Shown here: positions 8,137 to 16,098 of the stretch, piece after piece
Layout: each line of letters opens with the position of its first letter
Numbering within the stretch: the stretch's first letter is position 1
From: JALZKA01 sp963721645
GTDB taxonomy: Bacteria; Actinomycetota; Thermoleophilia; Solirubrobacterales; 70-9
Length of the DNA: 64,000 bases
Direction of reading: 5' to 3'
Assembly: GCA_963721645.1 (NCBI GenBank)
Contig: CAVRJK010000002.1
Location: 124,001 to 188,000 of the forward strand
The notes under the pieces: model-generated
Seen by the model: only the letters and a program-made list of their open reading frames with translations
Told to the model about the DNA's origin: nothing
Databases searched by the model: none
Translations under genes and position numbers: made by a program

Positions 8137-10929
8137 ATGAGGAGCGTGTTTGCACGTATCGGCGCATGGTGCGTCGAGCGTCCGGGTCCTGTGATCGCGC
8201 TGGCGGTTCTGCTGGCGATCCTCGGCGTGGTCGGCGCGCTCACCCTGAAGCCGAACGGCGAGGCGGACACGCTCGTGGACGAGAACTCGGAGACCTTCCA
8301 GCAGACGGAGGAGCTCAAGGAGAAGTTCGGCGACGACCCGGTCGTCATCCTGATCAAAGGCGACCTCGAGCAACTCGTCCTGACTGAGGACCTTCAGCGC
8401 ATTCTCTTCTTGGAGGCGTGCCTCGCGGGTACCGCTCCCGACGGTGAGGTGGCTGAAGGAATCGAGACGCCCGCGGTCTGTGGCGACCTGGCGGCGACGC
8501 AACCGGCTCGCGTCGTCTACGGCCCCGCGACCTTCCTGAACCAGTTCGCGACCCAGGCCTCGGACCAGTTCCAGCAGCAGCAGCTCGCGGCGGAAGAGCA
8601 GGGACAGGCCGCGGCCGAGGCCGCGTACCGCGCCGCGATCAAGAACGGTCTGGGCAAGGAGGAGGCCGCCCTTGCGGCCGATGCGGCGGCTCAGCAGGTC
8701 CAGGAGGCGTTCCTCCAGCAGGCCGTCAGCCTGGGCGTCAAGTACGGGATCGAGGGCCTCCCGTCGATTCAGGACCCCACCTTCGTCCGCGCCGTCGTCT
8801 TCGACAGCCGCTTCACAGACCCGGTCCCCAAGTCGAAGTTCTCGGCCTTCTTTCCATCGCCGACATCGGTCGCGATCCAGGTTCGCCTTCGACCGGACCT
8901 GACCGAGGAGGAGCGGAGCGAGGCGATCGACCAGATCCGCGAGGCTGTTGGCGAAGACGTCTTCCAGATCAGGAACGCCTCGTATCTGGTCTCGGGTGCG
9001 CCGGTCCTGGCCGACGGCCTGGCCGACGAGCTCCAGGGCCAGATCACGATTCTGCTGGCCGCGGCCCTGATCGTGATGGCGCTCATGCTCGCGCTCGTTT
9101 TCACGCCGCCCCTCCGTCTTTTGCCACTTGGAATCGGACTCGCCGCCAGCGCTATCGCGTTCGGAGTGCTGGCGCTCTTCGGGGGCACCTTGACCATGGC
9201 GGTGATCGCGGGCCTTCCCATCTTGATCGGGTTGTCCGTGGACTACGCCATTCAGCTTCAGGCGAGATTCGTTGAGGCGCGCGCCTCGGGATCCTCCCCG
9301 CCCCGAGCCGCGGCGGAAGCCGCGGCGGCCGGCGGACCGGTGATCGCCACGGCCGCACTTGCAACCGCGGCGGGGTTCCTGGTCTTGATCCTCTCACCGA
9401 TCCCGATGGTCCAGTCCTTCGGCCTCCTGCTCGTGGGCGGCCTCGCGATCGCCTTCATCCTGGCACTCACAGCGGGGCTCGCGATCCTGTCCATGACCGC
9501 CTCCGACGACGGCAGGGAGCGCGAATCGCGGTTGGCGCCCCTGGTCTCAAGGGTCCAGACCCTCGGCGCGAAGGTCCCCGTTCCGGCGTGGGTGCCGCGG
9601 TTCCGGGCGAAGCTTTCGAAGTTGGGTCCTCGGTCCCTGGCCGCCTCGATCGCGATGCCGGGCAAGGTCGTCGCGGCCTCCGCCGTCCTTGCCCTCGCGG
9701 GCTGGGTCGCGGGCACGAAGACCGAGATCGTCTCCGACTTCCATGAGCTGCTTCCGGCGAGCCTCCCCGAGCTCCAAGACGTCGGCGCGCTGGAGGACGA
9801 GACGGGTGTCAGCGGCGAGGTGGCCGTAGCGATTACGGCCGATGACCTGACCGACCCCGAGGTCATCGTGTGGATGAAGGATTACCGCCAGCGCGTGCTC
9901 GACGCCGGGGGGTACGACGACAATTGCCGGGCTGATGCGGCCCGCGTGTGTCCCGCGATCTCACTGCCGGACCTCTTCGGCGACGAGGTGCCCGATCGGG
10001 AGCGGATCGAGGGTGTCCTTTCGCTTTTGCCGCCCTACTTCGCCCAGGCCGTGATCGAGACTGATCCTGCCACCGGGACAACCGGCAACACGGCGCTCCT
10101 TTCGTTCGGGATCAAGGTCATGCCGTTCGACGAGCAGAAGGAGCTCGTGGACGAAATGCGCGAGCTTGTCGACACCCCTGGCTCGACGCCGCCTCCAGAA
10201 GGAGTGGAGGTGAGCGTGACGCCTCCGGCGGGCGCCGACGTGAACGTCCTCGGCCTAGCGGTACTCGCCGCGGATGCGAACGCGTCCCTCGGATCGAACC
10301 GGTACCTGCTGACATTCGCGGGCCTCGGCGCAGTCGCCCTCGTTCTGTTCTCCGTCGGCTTCATCCCCGCCGCGCGGCGCATTCGAAGCGCCGGCGAAGG
10401 CGACTACGGCGCCGCGGCCGGCAAGGCCTCGCGACGCGCGCTGGTCCCCATTATCCCGGTCATCCTCGCTCCCGGCTGGTCGGCGCTCATCCTCGAGGGG
10501 GCGCAACTCGAGCTCAACCCTATGTCGGCCACGCTCGGCGCACTCGTGATCGCGATCGCGACAGAGTTCAGCGTGCTCTTGTCCTCGCGCTACTACGAGG
10601 AGCGCGAGCGCGGTGAGTCGGTCGGCGAGGCCCTGCGCCTGACCTACTCGCGAACGGGGGCCGCCGTGATCGCCTCCGGCCTGACGGCAATCGCCGGCTT
10701 TGCGGTGCTGGCCCTCGCCGCACCGGTCACGGCAATCTTTGGCGGCGACGCGATCCGGATGCTCACAGAGTTCGGCGTCGTGGGCGTGATCGACCTGGTG
10801 ATCGCTCTCGCGGGTGTTCTGCTGGTTCTGCCGGCGGTATTGGTCTGGGCCGAGGGGGACTTCGCCTCGGTGCGCGCGTCGCTGGGGAGGCTCCGCCGCC
10901 GCCCGAGCACGGAGGCGCCCGTGCAATGA
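8137..10929 (+). CDS. MMPL/RND superfamily exporter (HAE3-like)
   Basis: A 930-residue integral membrane transporter. The RND plan is clear: a first helix (residues 15-37, VIALAVLLAILGVVGALTL), a large outer loop, a helix bundle around 300-450 with GLPILIGLSVDYAIQLQARF, a second single helix near 510, a second outer loop, and a second bundle from about 720 to 905. The sequence GLSVDYAIQ carries the Asp used for proton coupling in MMPL proteins. Relatives export lipids, hopanoids or small hydrophobic molecules. The Ala/Gln-rich stretch at about 140-190 looks like a coiled coil in the first outer loop. It follows the MlaE/MlaF genes and is coupled by ATGA overlap to the next gene. Confidence 0.92.
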   Translation: MRSVFARIGAWCVERPGPVIALAVLLAILGVVGALTLKPNGEADTLVDENSETFQQTEELKEKFGDDPVVILIKGDLEQLVLTEDLQRILFLEACLAGTAPDGEVAEGIETPAVCGDLAATQPARVVYGPATFLNQFATQASDQFQQQQLAAEEQGQAAAEAAYRAAIKNGLGKEEAALAADAAAQQVQEAFLQQAVSLGVKYGIEGLPSIQDPTFVRAVVFDSRFTDPVPKSKFSAFFPSPTSVAIQVRLRPDLTEEERSEAIDQIREAVGEDVFQIRNASYLVSGAPVLADGLADELQGQITILLAAALIVMALMLALVFTPPLRLLPLGIGLAASAIAFGVLALFGGTLTMAVIAGLPILIGLSVDYAIQLQARFVEARASGSSPPRAAAEAAAAGGPVIATAALATAAGFLVLILSPIPMVQSFGLLLVGGLAIAFILALTAGLAILSMTASDDGRERESRLAPLVSRVQTLGAKVPVPAWVPRFRAKLSKLGPRSLAASIAMPGKVVAASAVLALAGWVAGTKTEIVSDFHELLPASLPELQDVGALEDETGVSGEVAVAITADDLTDPEVIVWMKDYRQRVLDAGGYDDNCRADAARVCPAISLPDLFGDEVPDRERIEGVLSLLPPYFAQAVIETDPATGTTGNTALLSFGIKVMPFDEQKELVDEMRELVDTPGSTPPPEGVEVSVTPPAGADVNVLGLAVLAADANASLGSNRYLLTFAGLGAVALVLFSVGFIPAARRIRSAGEGDYGAAAGKASRRALVPIIPVILAPGWSALILEGAQLELNPMSATLGALVIAIATEFSVLLSSRYYEERERGESVGEALRLTYSRTGAAVIASGLTAIAGFAVLALAAPVTAIFGGDAIRMLTEFGVVGVIDLVIALAGVLLVLPAVLVWAEGDFASVRASLGRLRRRPSTEAPVQ

Positions 10930-11645
10930 GCACGCCTCCCCGGCATCCCGGCGAGGAGCCGCCTGAAGGCGAGAAGCCGAAGCCGAGCGCCCGCTATCCG
11001 CTGGTCGTCGGCATCGCGTTCGTCGCTCTGATCGCGTACGCCACCTACAACTCGATCCAGACCGACGAGGGAGGCCTTCTGGGAGCTGAGGACGCGGAGC
11101 GGGGGAGGGCACTTCCCGAGTTTGCGGTGCCGGATATCACGACCGACCTCGAAGGCGACGCCAACGTCTTTCAAGACGACTGCGAAACGGCGCAGAACCC
11201 GTGCCCGGAGCCGCGGGTCCCGGCATGTCAGATCGACGAGCCGCGTTCAATCCGGGTTTGCGACCTGTTCGACAAGCCGCTCGCAATCTCGTTCTGGTTC
11301 ACCGGAGGGGCGGACTGCCTGGCCGAGCAGGATGCGTTCAACCGCGCATCCGAGCGTTTCGAAGGCGAGATCAACTTCCTGAGCGTCAATGTGCGCGACG
11401 ACATCGACGAAGTGCGCCAGATCGCCGAGGACCGCGATTGGAGCGTGCAGGTCGGCTGGGACAAGGACGGTGCCGTCTCGAACACCTATCGCGTCGGCCT
11501 GTGTCCGACGATGGCGCTCGCGTTGCCTGGTGGAATTCTCGACGATGCGGTCATCGGCGTGGATTCGTTCAGCGACGAGGCGCTCGACGAAGAACTCGGG
11601 CGACTGGTCGACGACGCCGCCGCTTTGGAGGCCGCGGTCAGGTGA
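10926..11645 (+). CDS. Membrane-anchored thioredoxin-fold protein with incomplete active site
   Basis: A 239-residue protein with a Pro-rich cytoplasmic start, one membrane helix (about residues 24-42, YPLVVGIAFVALIAYATYN) and an outer domain. PLAISFWFTGGADCLAEQDAF matches the strand-loop-helix of TlpA/peroxiredoxin-like thioredoxins, and VGLCPTMALALPGG carries the cis-Pro loop. The usual CxxC is replaced by GGADC, so only the second position is Cys and ordinary disulfide exchange is unlikely. Two more Cys pairs sit in an insert (FQDDCETAQNPCPEP, ACQIDEP). The start overlaps the MMPL stop (ATGA). Confidence 0.78.
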   Translation: MSTPPRHPGEEPPEGEKPKPSARYPLVVGIAFVALIAYATYNSIQTDEGGLLGAEDAERGRALPEFAVPDITTDLEGDANVFQDDCETAQNPCPEPRVPACQIDEPRSIRVCDLFDKPLAISFWFTGGADCLAEQDAFNRASERFEGEINFLSVNVRDDIDEVRQIAEDRDWSVQVGWDKDGAVSNTYRVGLCPTMALALPGGILDDAVIGVDSFSDEALDEELGRLVDDAAALEAAVR

Positions 11646-12283
11646 GCGACGAGGCGATCCCCGAGCGCGGCTGGGTCGCGGGCGAGGTCTCGGAGGAGCT
11701 TGCAGGGATCGGGCTTCACTACCTGGTCCTCGAACAGGGGTCGGGCAGGAGCCCAAGGCAGGTAAAGGAGAGGCTCAAGGTGCTGGCGGGCCGGTTCTCG
11801 GGCGCTCAAGCCGTCAACCTTCGCCATCAGGCGATCCCGTGGGCCTACCGGGTGTTCTTTCGCCACATCGGCCTTGACCCCGACGAGCAGAGGACTCCCG
11901 TCGAGGACATCGCGCTCAAGCGGATGAGGCTCGGCGGCTTTCCGTCGCAGAACCTCCTGGACGATGCGCTGACCATCGCGATCGCTGAGTCCGGCGTCGC
12001 CCTTCGCGCGTTTGACGCGGACAGGGTCGAAGGCCGCCTCGGGATCCGGCTGAGCGCCGCGGGCGAACCGCTCGAGGGCCGGCCCGGCGAGTTGCCCGAG
12101 GGGACCCTCGTGATTGCCGACGACGTGCGGCCGCTTGCGCTTCTCTTCGGCGCGATCGGTTCCGGCCGAGGTGTCTCCAAGAAGACGAGTAAAACCATCC
12201 TGTGCGCGATTCAGGTGAGGGGCGTGCCTGACATCGCGGTCGAAGAAGCGTTGTGGCTTGCCGCCGGCGTCTTGCGCAGTTAG
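11642..12283 (+). CDS. B3/B4 tRNA-binding-domain protein (PheRS beta-subunit-related)
   Basis: A 213-residue protein matching the free-standing B3/B4 domain of phenylalanyl-tRNA synthetase beta chains: AIPWAYRVFFRHIGLDPDEQRTP, LGGFPSQNLLDDALTIAIAESG, LPEGTLVIADD, and VEEALWLAAGVL. Stand-alone members have no firmly established role; editing or amino-acid binding has been proposed. GTG at 11642 overlaps the upstream stop (GTGA), and the open frame further upstream is shadow of the thioredoxin-like gene. The RNA-related product in a transport operon suggests loose linkage only. Confidence 0.82.
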   Translation: MSDEAIPERGWVAGEVSEELAGIGLHYLVLEQGSGRSPRQVKERLKVLAGRFSGAQAVNLRHQAIPWAYRVFFRHIGLDPDEQRTPVEDIALKRMRLGGFPSQNLLDDALTIAIAESGVALRAFDADRVEGRLGIRLSAAGEPLEGRPGELPEGTLVIADDVRPLALLFGAIGSGRGVSKKTSKTILCAIQVRGVPDIAVEEALWLAAGVLRS

Positions 12284-12292
12284 AATCAGGGC

Positions 12293-12871
12293 ATGGCTGA
12301 AGCGCTCGAGTTGGAGACGGCAGTCGGTGGCGGCAGAGGCAGTGTGCCTCTGGAACTGCTCGTAACAACCGACGAGCGCCCACTCCGTGCCGAGCTTCGC
12401 CGCCAGATCGCGCGTCTCGAGCAGCAGCTCTCGGAGCTTTGGACTTCGGCCTTTCCCCGCAAGGGGATCGACTGGTCTGTCGGCGCTGTCGGCGGACCTC
12501 GGATCCTCGGCGCCGCCGAGCTGGAGCGGATCCGCGACGCCCTGCTTGTCCGCGTCCGCGAAGCTCAGACCGAAATAGCTCGCCGAGCCGATATCGAGGA
12601 GCAGAACCGCGGCCTGGTTGAGCGCATGATCGCCGAGCCCGAGGCCTTCCCATGGGTCCAGATCTCGAACGAAGACGTTGGCGACCGCGACTGCAAGCAC
12701 TGGCATTCACGCCCCCGCTTTGGCATTTTGGGAATGCTGATGGGTTGGTGGCGGGTCAAGCTCTCCTCCGGTTGCCCGTTAGCCGAGGGGCTTGCGGCTC
12801 CTAACTCCCGATGGCCAAGAAGCGCAAGAAGCGACCGCGCCGTCCGCGCGAAGCTGCCGCCGCGCCGGTAA
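12293..12871 (+). CDS. Uncharacterised protein with coiled coil and Cys/His-rich patch
   Basis: 192 residues. A helical central part (PLRAELRRQIARLEQQLSEL and RIRDALLVRVREAQTEIARRADIEEQNR) looks like a coiled coil, followed by a conserved-looking patch VGDRDCKHWHSRPRFGILG with Cys and two His, then MGWWRVKLSSGCPLA. The last 20 residues are Arg-rich and overlap the next gene by 61 bases, so the functional part probably ends near GCPLA. No family is assigned. ATG at 12293 is 9 bases after the preceding stop, in the same operon. Confidence 0.7.
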   Translation: MAEALELETAVGGGRGSVPLELLVTTDERPLRAELRRQIARLEQQLSELWTSAFPRKGIDWSVGAVGGPRILGAAELERIRDALLVRVREAQTEIARRADIEEQNRGLVERMIAEPEAFPWVQISNEDVGDRDCKHWHSRPRFGILGMLMGWWRVKLSSGCPLAEGLAAPNSRWPRSARSDRAVRAKLPPRR

Positions 12872-13299
12872 AGCCTGCCGCTTCGGCACAGGCAGCCCAG
12901 CGCAAGCGAGCGGCGGCCGAGGATGAACGCCCGCCCGCACCCTGGGGCAACTTTCCCCTCGTCGAGATCACCGTCCTCATTGGGATCGTTCTGGTAGTCG
13001 TCGGCCTCATCATGGGCGCCGAGAACGGCGCGCTTGCGATTGGCGTAGGGATCGGCCTTGCCGCGCTGGGCGGACTCGAGCTGGCGATCCGGGAGCATTT
13101 CGCGGGCTTTCGCTCCCACTCGTCACTCCTTGCTGGAGTGCCTGCTCTGGCGACCGTCGCCCTCCTCTTTTATTCCGGGCCCGACTCGCTGGAGCCGATC
13201 GCGCGTATTGCGATCGCGGCAGTTGTTTTTGCCGCCGCATTCTTCGGCTTTCAGGCGATGTTCAAGCGCAAAGCGGGCGTCGCGGTCAAGCTCCGCTGA
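12811..13299 (+). CDS. Small integral membrane protein, uncharacterised
   Basis: 162 residues. The first 45 are strongly basic and Ala/Pro-rich (a Lys/Arg run at 3-14), followed by four or five hydrophobic segments: VEITVLIGIVLVVVGLIMG, GALAIGVGIGLAALGGLEL, SLLAGVPALATVALLFY, and IARIAIAAVVFAAAFFGF. The basic N-terminus should stay in the cytoplasm. ATG at 12811 has no good ribosome site and lies inside the upstream gene, so translation is probably coupled. Function unknown. Confidence 0.68.
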   Translation: MAKKRKKRPRRPREAAAAPVKPAASAQAAQRKRAAAEDERPPAPWGNFPLVEITVLIGIVLVVVGLIMGAENGALAIGVGIGLAALGGLELAIREHFAGFRSHSSLLAGVPALATVALLFYSGPDSLEPIARIAIAAVVFAAAFFGFQAMFKRKAGVAVKLR

Positions 13300-14117
13300 C
13301 CGGTCTGGCCGCCGAGATCGCGGAGCTGAGCGCCGCGCAGGATGTCACCTGGGGCATCTGCGTCCGCTTTGACGCCGGAGCTCCGATCCGATCCGCCGAC
13401 TCGGAATCAGAGCTCGCGACGGCGAGCATCGGCAAGGTGCTACTCCTTCTCGCCGCGGCGGAGCTCATCGGCAGCGGCGCGCTGGATCCGGCGGAGCGGC
13501 TCAGCCGGGCCGCCGTCGAGCCCGTGGCCGACTCGGGGTTGTGGCAACACCTTCGCCAAGGCGAGATGTCTGTCGGAGACCTGGCCGTGCTGGTCGGCTC
13601 CGTGAGCGACAACCTGGCGACCAATGTTCTGCTCGAGCGGGTAGGCCTGGATGCCGTGGAAGATGTCCGCTCTGAGCTTGGTCTCGTCAGGACCCGGCTC
13701 CTGGACCGCGTAAGAGACGTTCGCGCGGGCGACGACCCGCCGGCTCTTTCAGTGGGGTCGGCATCCGAGCTATGCGGGCTTATCGATCAGCTTCGGAGCG
13801 CGGATGGCAGGTGGGCGGACTCCGGGCAAATGGTGTTCGGATGGCTTCGGTTGGGATGCGACCTCTCGATGGTCGCGTCTGCATTTCACCTCGACCCGTT
13901 GGCCCGGGTCGCGCCGGCCGGCGGCGGTGGGGAGCTCTGCCTGGTCAACAAGACCGGCACGAATCTCGGGGTCCGAGGCGACGTAGGGTTCGCCGAGGGG
14001 CCCGGCGGTTCGGCAACTTACGCGGTGGTTGCCAACTGGCAGGCGCCTGGGAGGCTCGACCAGGTGATGTCGGGAATGCGAGGGATCGGCGAGAAGATCC
14101 GGCTGGCGATCTCCTGA
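13296..14117 (+). CDS. Class A beta-lactamase-fold serine hydrolase, apparent CTG start
   Basis: About 273 residues of the serine beta-lactamase/penicillin-binding fold. The motifs are SIGK (residues 44-47) as SxxK, VSDN as SDN, and VNKTGTN as KTG. The usual omega-loop Glu region reads DDPPALSVGSASEL and no clear ExxLN is seen, so it may not hydrolyse beta-lactams. There is no signal peptide, so it may be cytoplasmic. A start at the first ATG/GTG (13437) would delete the SxxK motif. The frame is open upstream to CTG at 13296, which overlaps the preceding stop as CTGA, so CTG is inferred as the start. It is the last gene of the operon. Confidence 0.75.
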   Translation: MTGLAAEIAELSAAQDVTWGICVRFDAGAPIRSADSESELATASIGKVLLLLAAAELIGSGALDPAERLSRAAVEPVADSGLWQHLRQGEMSVGDLAVLVGSVSDNLATNVLLERVGLDAVEDVRSELGLVRTRLLDRVRDVRAGDDPPALSVGSASELCGLIDQLRSADGRWADSGQMVFGWLRLGCDLSMVASAFHLDPLARVAPAGGGGELCLVNKTGTNLGVRGDVGFAEGPGGSATYAVVANWQAPGRLDQVMSGMRGIGEKIRLAIS

Positions 14118-14124
14118 ACGCAGT

Positions 14125-14151
14125 ACGGGCGGGCCCGTGGGGCCCGCCCGT
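14125..14151. terminator. Perfect GC hairpin between convergent genes
   Basis: ACGGGCGGGCCC (14125-14136) pairs perfectly with GGGCCCGCCCGT (14140-14151) across a 3-base loop. It lies between the convergent stops at 14117 and 14177 and can fold on both strands. There is no T-run, so a bidirectional terminator or mRNA 3'-end stabiliser is inferred. Confidence 0.7.
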
Positions 14152-14176
14152 AAGCAGTCCGGCGTGGCGTCTCGGT

Positions 14177-14524
14177 CTAGCCGAGGCCGAAACCTCCGCG
14201 CTGCTCGAGCTCTGCGGCCAGCATCTGGCGCTGGCGTGAGGTGAGCCTGCCGAGCTCGCGGTTCTCGTTGAGCGTGAGCGCGGCCAGAAACTTGCGTGAG
14301 CGGGTCCGGCCCCACCGCCGCTGGCTCCGCAGAAGCTCTCCGACGGTCATCGTCTCGGCTTGCCAGGGGCACTCGCGGACGATCTCGGCGGTCTCGACCT
14401 CTCCTGCGCCGACCTCTCGCTTGAGCTGGGCTCGGGCGAGTCTTACCCGGTTGGCCTCGGCCAGGGCCTGCATGTGCTGGGGCACCTGATTTGGCGCAGG
14501 GGCGATCGTTGTGGCAGCTTCCAT
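14177..14524 (-). CDS. Actinobacterial-type integration host factor-like protein
   Basis: A 115-residue protein with the plan of mIHF, the H2TH nucleoid protein of actinobacteria: a helical N-terminus ALAEANRVRLARAQLKREVGAGEVE, a central TMTVGELLRSQRRWGRTRSRKFLAALTL corresponding to the VSALLEALPGVGKVRA-type helix-two-turn-helix, and C-terminal LGRLTSRQRQMLAAEL. It should bind DNA without strong sequence preference and aid recombination and chromosome packing. ATG at 14524 is favoured over GTG at 14530 because GAGGAG lies 8 bases before the ATG. It is transcribed alone, with a 278-base leader region. Confidence 0.83.
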   Translation of the reverse strand: MEAATTIAPAPNQVPQHMQALAEANRVRLARAQLKREVGAGEVETAEIVRECPWQAETMTVGELLRSQRRWGRTRSRKFLAALTLNENRELGRLTSRQRQMLAAELEQRGGFGLG

Positions 14525-14802
14525 TGACACTTCTCCTCTGAGTGGTGCGGGCGGGGTTTAGGGATTGGCGCACGGGACCGTTCCTATCGGGCTCCCCCCA
14601 TGTGGGCTGCCCGGGACCGTCGGAGTCGTGTGGCTACGCCTCCTCAGGCTCCCTGTTCTCGGACCGATGTCCGGCGCGGGAATGAACTTAGGCGACTGAC
14701 TGCCGCAAGGCAACCGAGAACCGTCCAGCAGGACCCTTGCGTTCGCTAAGAGCAGGTTTTTTGATCGCGATAACCGCTTGTTCACAAATGGACAAGGAAG
14801 AA
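14525..14802 (-). other. Gene-free leader region upstream of the mIHF-like gene
   Basis: 278 bases between the mIHF-like start and the stop of the serine-palmitoyltransferase-like gene. The only assignable element is the GAGGAG ribosome site. Short AT-richer tracts near 14755-14790 are the best place for a promoter, but no confident -35/-10 or riboswitch is recognised. Confidence 0.4.
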
Positions 14803-16062
14803 CTACCCCTCCCGGGGTACATCCGGGAAGCGCTCGAGGGTCTCCTCGATGATCCGAAGGGCGCGGTCGAGATGCTCCGTCTCGTGGGTCGCCATCAGCG
14901 AGGTGCGAAGGAGGGCGGCGCCCGGCGGGACCGCGGGGTGGATCGCGACGTTGGTGTAGACGCCTGCGTCGAAGAGCTCTTTCCACAAAAGGACCGCCTG
15001 CCAGTCCTCTCCGACGACAACGGGCACTACGGGGGAGGAGGCTTCCGACCCGTCCGGCAGCTTGCCCGGGTCGATGACCACGAGGCCCATCTCACGGAAA
15101 CCGCTGCGCAGATAGTCGGCGTTCGCCAGGACCCGATCCATCAACTCGGGCCCCTCATCGCGAACGACCCGCAAAGCGGCGAGCGCCGCGCCGACCGCTG
15201 CAGGCACCGCCGAGGCCGTGAAGATGAACGGCCGCGAGTTGAAACGGATGAAGTCGATCACCTCGGAAGTGCCGGCGATGAACCCGCCGCATGACGCGAG
15301 GCTCTTGGAGAAGGTGCCCATCCGCAGATCGACCCGGTCCTCGACGCCGAACAACTCCGAGGCGCCTGCCCCGCGCGCTCCGAGCACGCCGACGCCGTGG
15401 GCCTCGTCAACCATCAGACGGGCGCCGTAGCGCTCACAGAGGTCGCATATGGCCGGGAGGTCGGCCAGGTCACCCTCCATCGAAAAGACGCCGTCGACGA
15501 TCACCAGCACTCCGCCGCCGTCCGCGGCCGCCCGCTCGAGCATTCGCTCGAGCTTCGGCATCTGGTTGTGGCGGAAGGGCCTGAGCTTTGCGCCCGAGAG
15601 CCGGACGCCGTCCATGATCGACGCGTGGTCGGCCGAGTCGCAGATCACCGTGTCCGACGGGCCCAGGATCGTGCCGATCGACCCGGCGTTGGCCCCGTGG
15701 CCGGTCGAGAAGACGAGCGTTTCCTCGGTGCCCATCCATTCGGCCAGCTCGGTCTCCAGCTCGACGTGAAGAGGCGTGGTGCCGTTCAAGAATCGCGATC
15801 CCGTCAGGCCGGTGCCGTAGCGGTCGAGCGCGTCACGGGCGCCCTTTCGCACACGTTCGTCACCCGTCAGGCCCAGGTAGTTGTTGGAGCCGAGCATCAC
15901 CACCTCGCGGCCCTCCACCTCCATCAGCGGCCCGGCCTCGGACTCGATCAGACGGAAGTAAGGCAGCAGGTCATTCTCGCGCGCGGCCTCGAGTTGCTCC
16001 TTGCGGTCGTGCGATGCGGCCTTGGCGAACACGTCGACAGGCGCTCTGGTGGGCTCGGACAT
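14803..16062 (-). CDS. Alpha-oxoamine synthase, serine palmitoyltransferase-like
   Basis: A 419-residue PLP enzyme joining an acyl thioester to an amino acid. The opening LLPYFRLIESEAGPLMEVEG and VVMLGSNNYLGLTGDERV, then GTGLTGSRFLNGT, DEAHGVGVLG and GTFSKSLASCGGF (with the PLP Lys) and C-terminal VAIHPAVPPGAALLRTSLMATH, fit the bacterial serine palmitoyltransferase branch better than BioF or Kbl. That branch makes 3-ketosphinganine from serine and acyl-CoA/ACP. ATG at 16062 is used; the open frame upstream is shadow. The divergent GNAT-fold gene starts 36 bases away. BioF or glycine C-acetyltransferase remain alternatives. Confidence 0.8.
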   Translation of the reverse strand: MSEPTRAPVDVFAKAASHDRKEQLEAARENDLLPYFRLIESEAGPLMEVEGREVVMLGSNNYLGLTGDERVRKGARDALDRYGTGLTGSRFLNGTTPLHVELETELAEWMGTEETLVFSTGHGANAGSIGTILGPSDTVICDSADHASIMDGVRLSGAKLRPFRHNQMPKLERMLERAAADGGGVLVIVDGVFSMEGDLADLPAICDLCERYGARLMVDEAHGVGVLGARGAGASELFGVEDRVDLRMGTFSKSLASCGGFIAGTSEVIDFIRFNSRPFIFTASAVPAAVGAALAALRVVRDEGPELMDRVLANADYLRSGFREMGLVVIDPGKLPDGSEASSPVVPVVVGEDWQAVLLWKELFDAGVYTNVAIHPAVPPGAALLRTSLMATHETEHLDRALRIIEETLERFPDVPREG

Positions 16063-16098
16063 TCGCCCAATCTTTCCAGAGAGGGCCTTTGAAGTACC

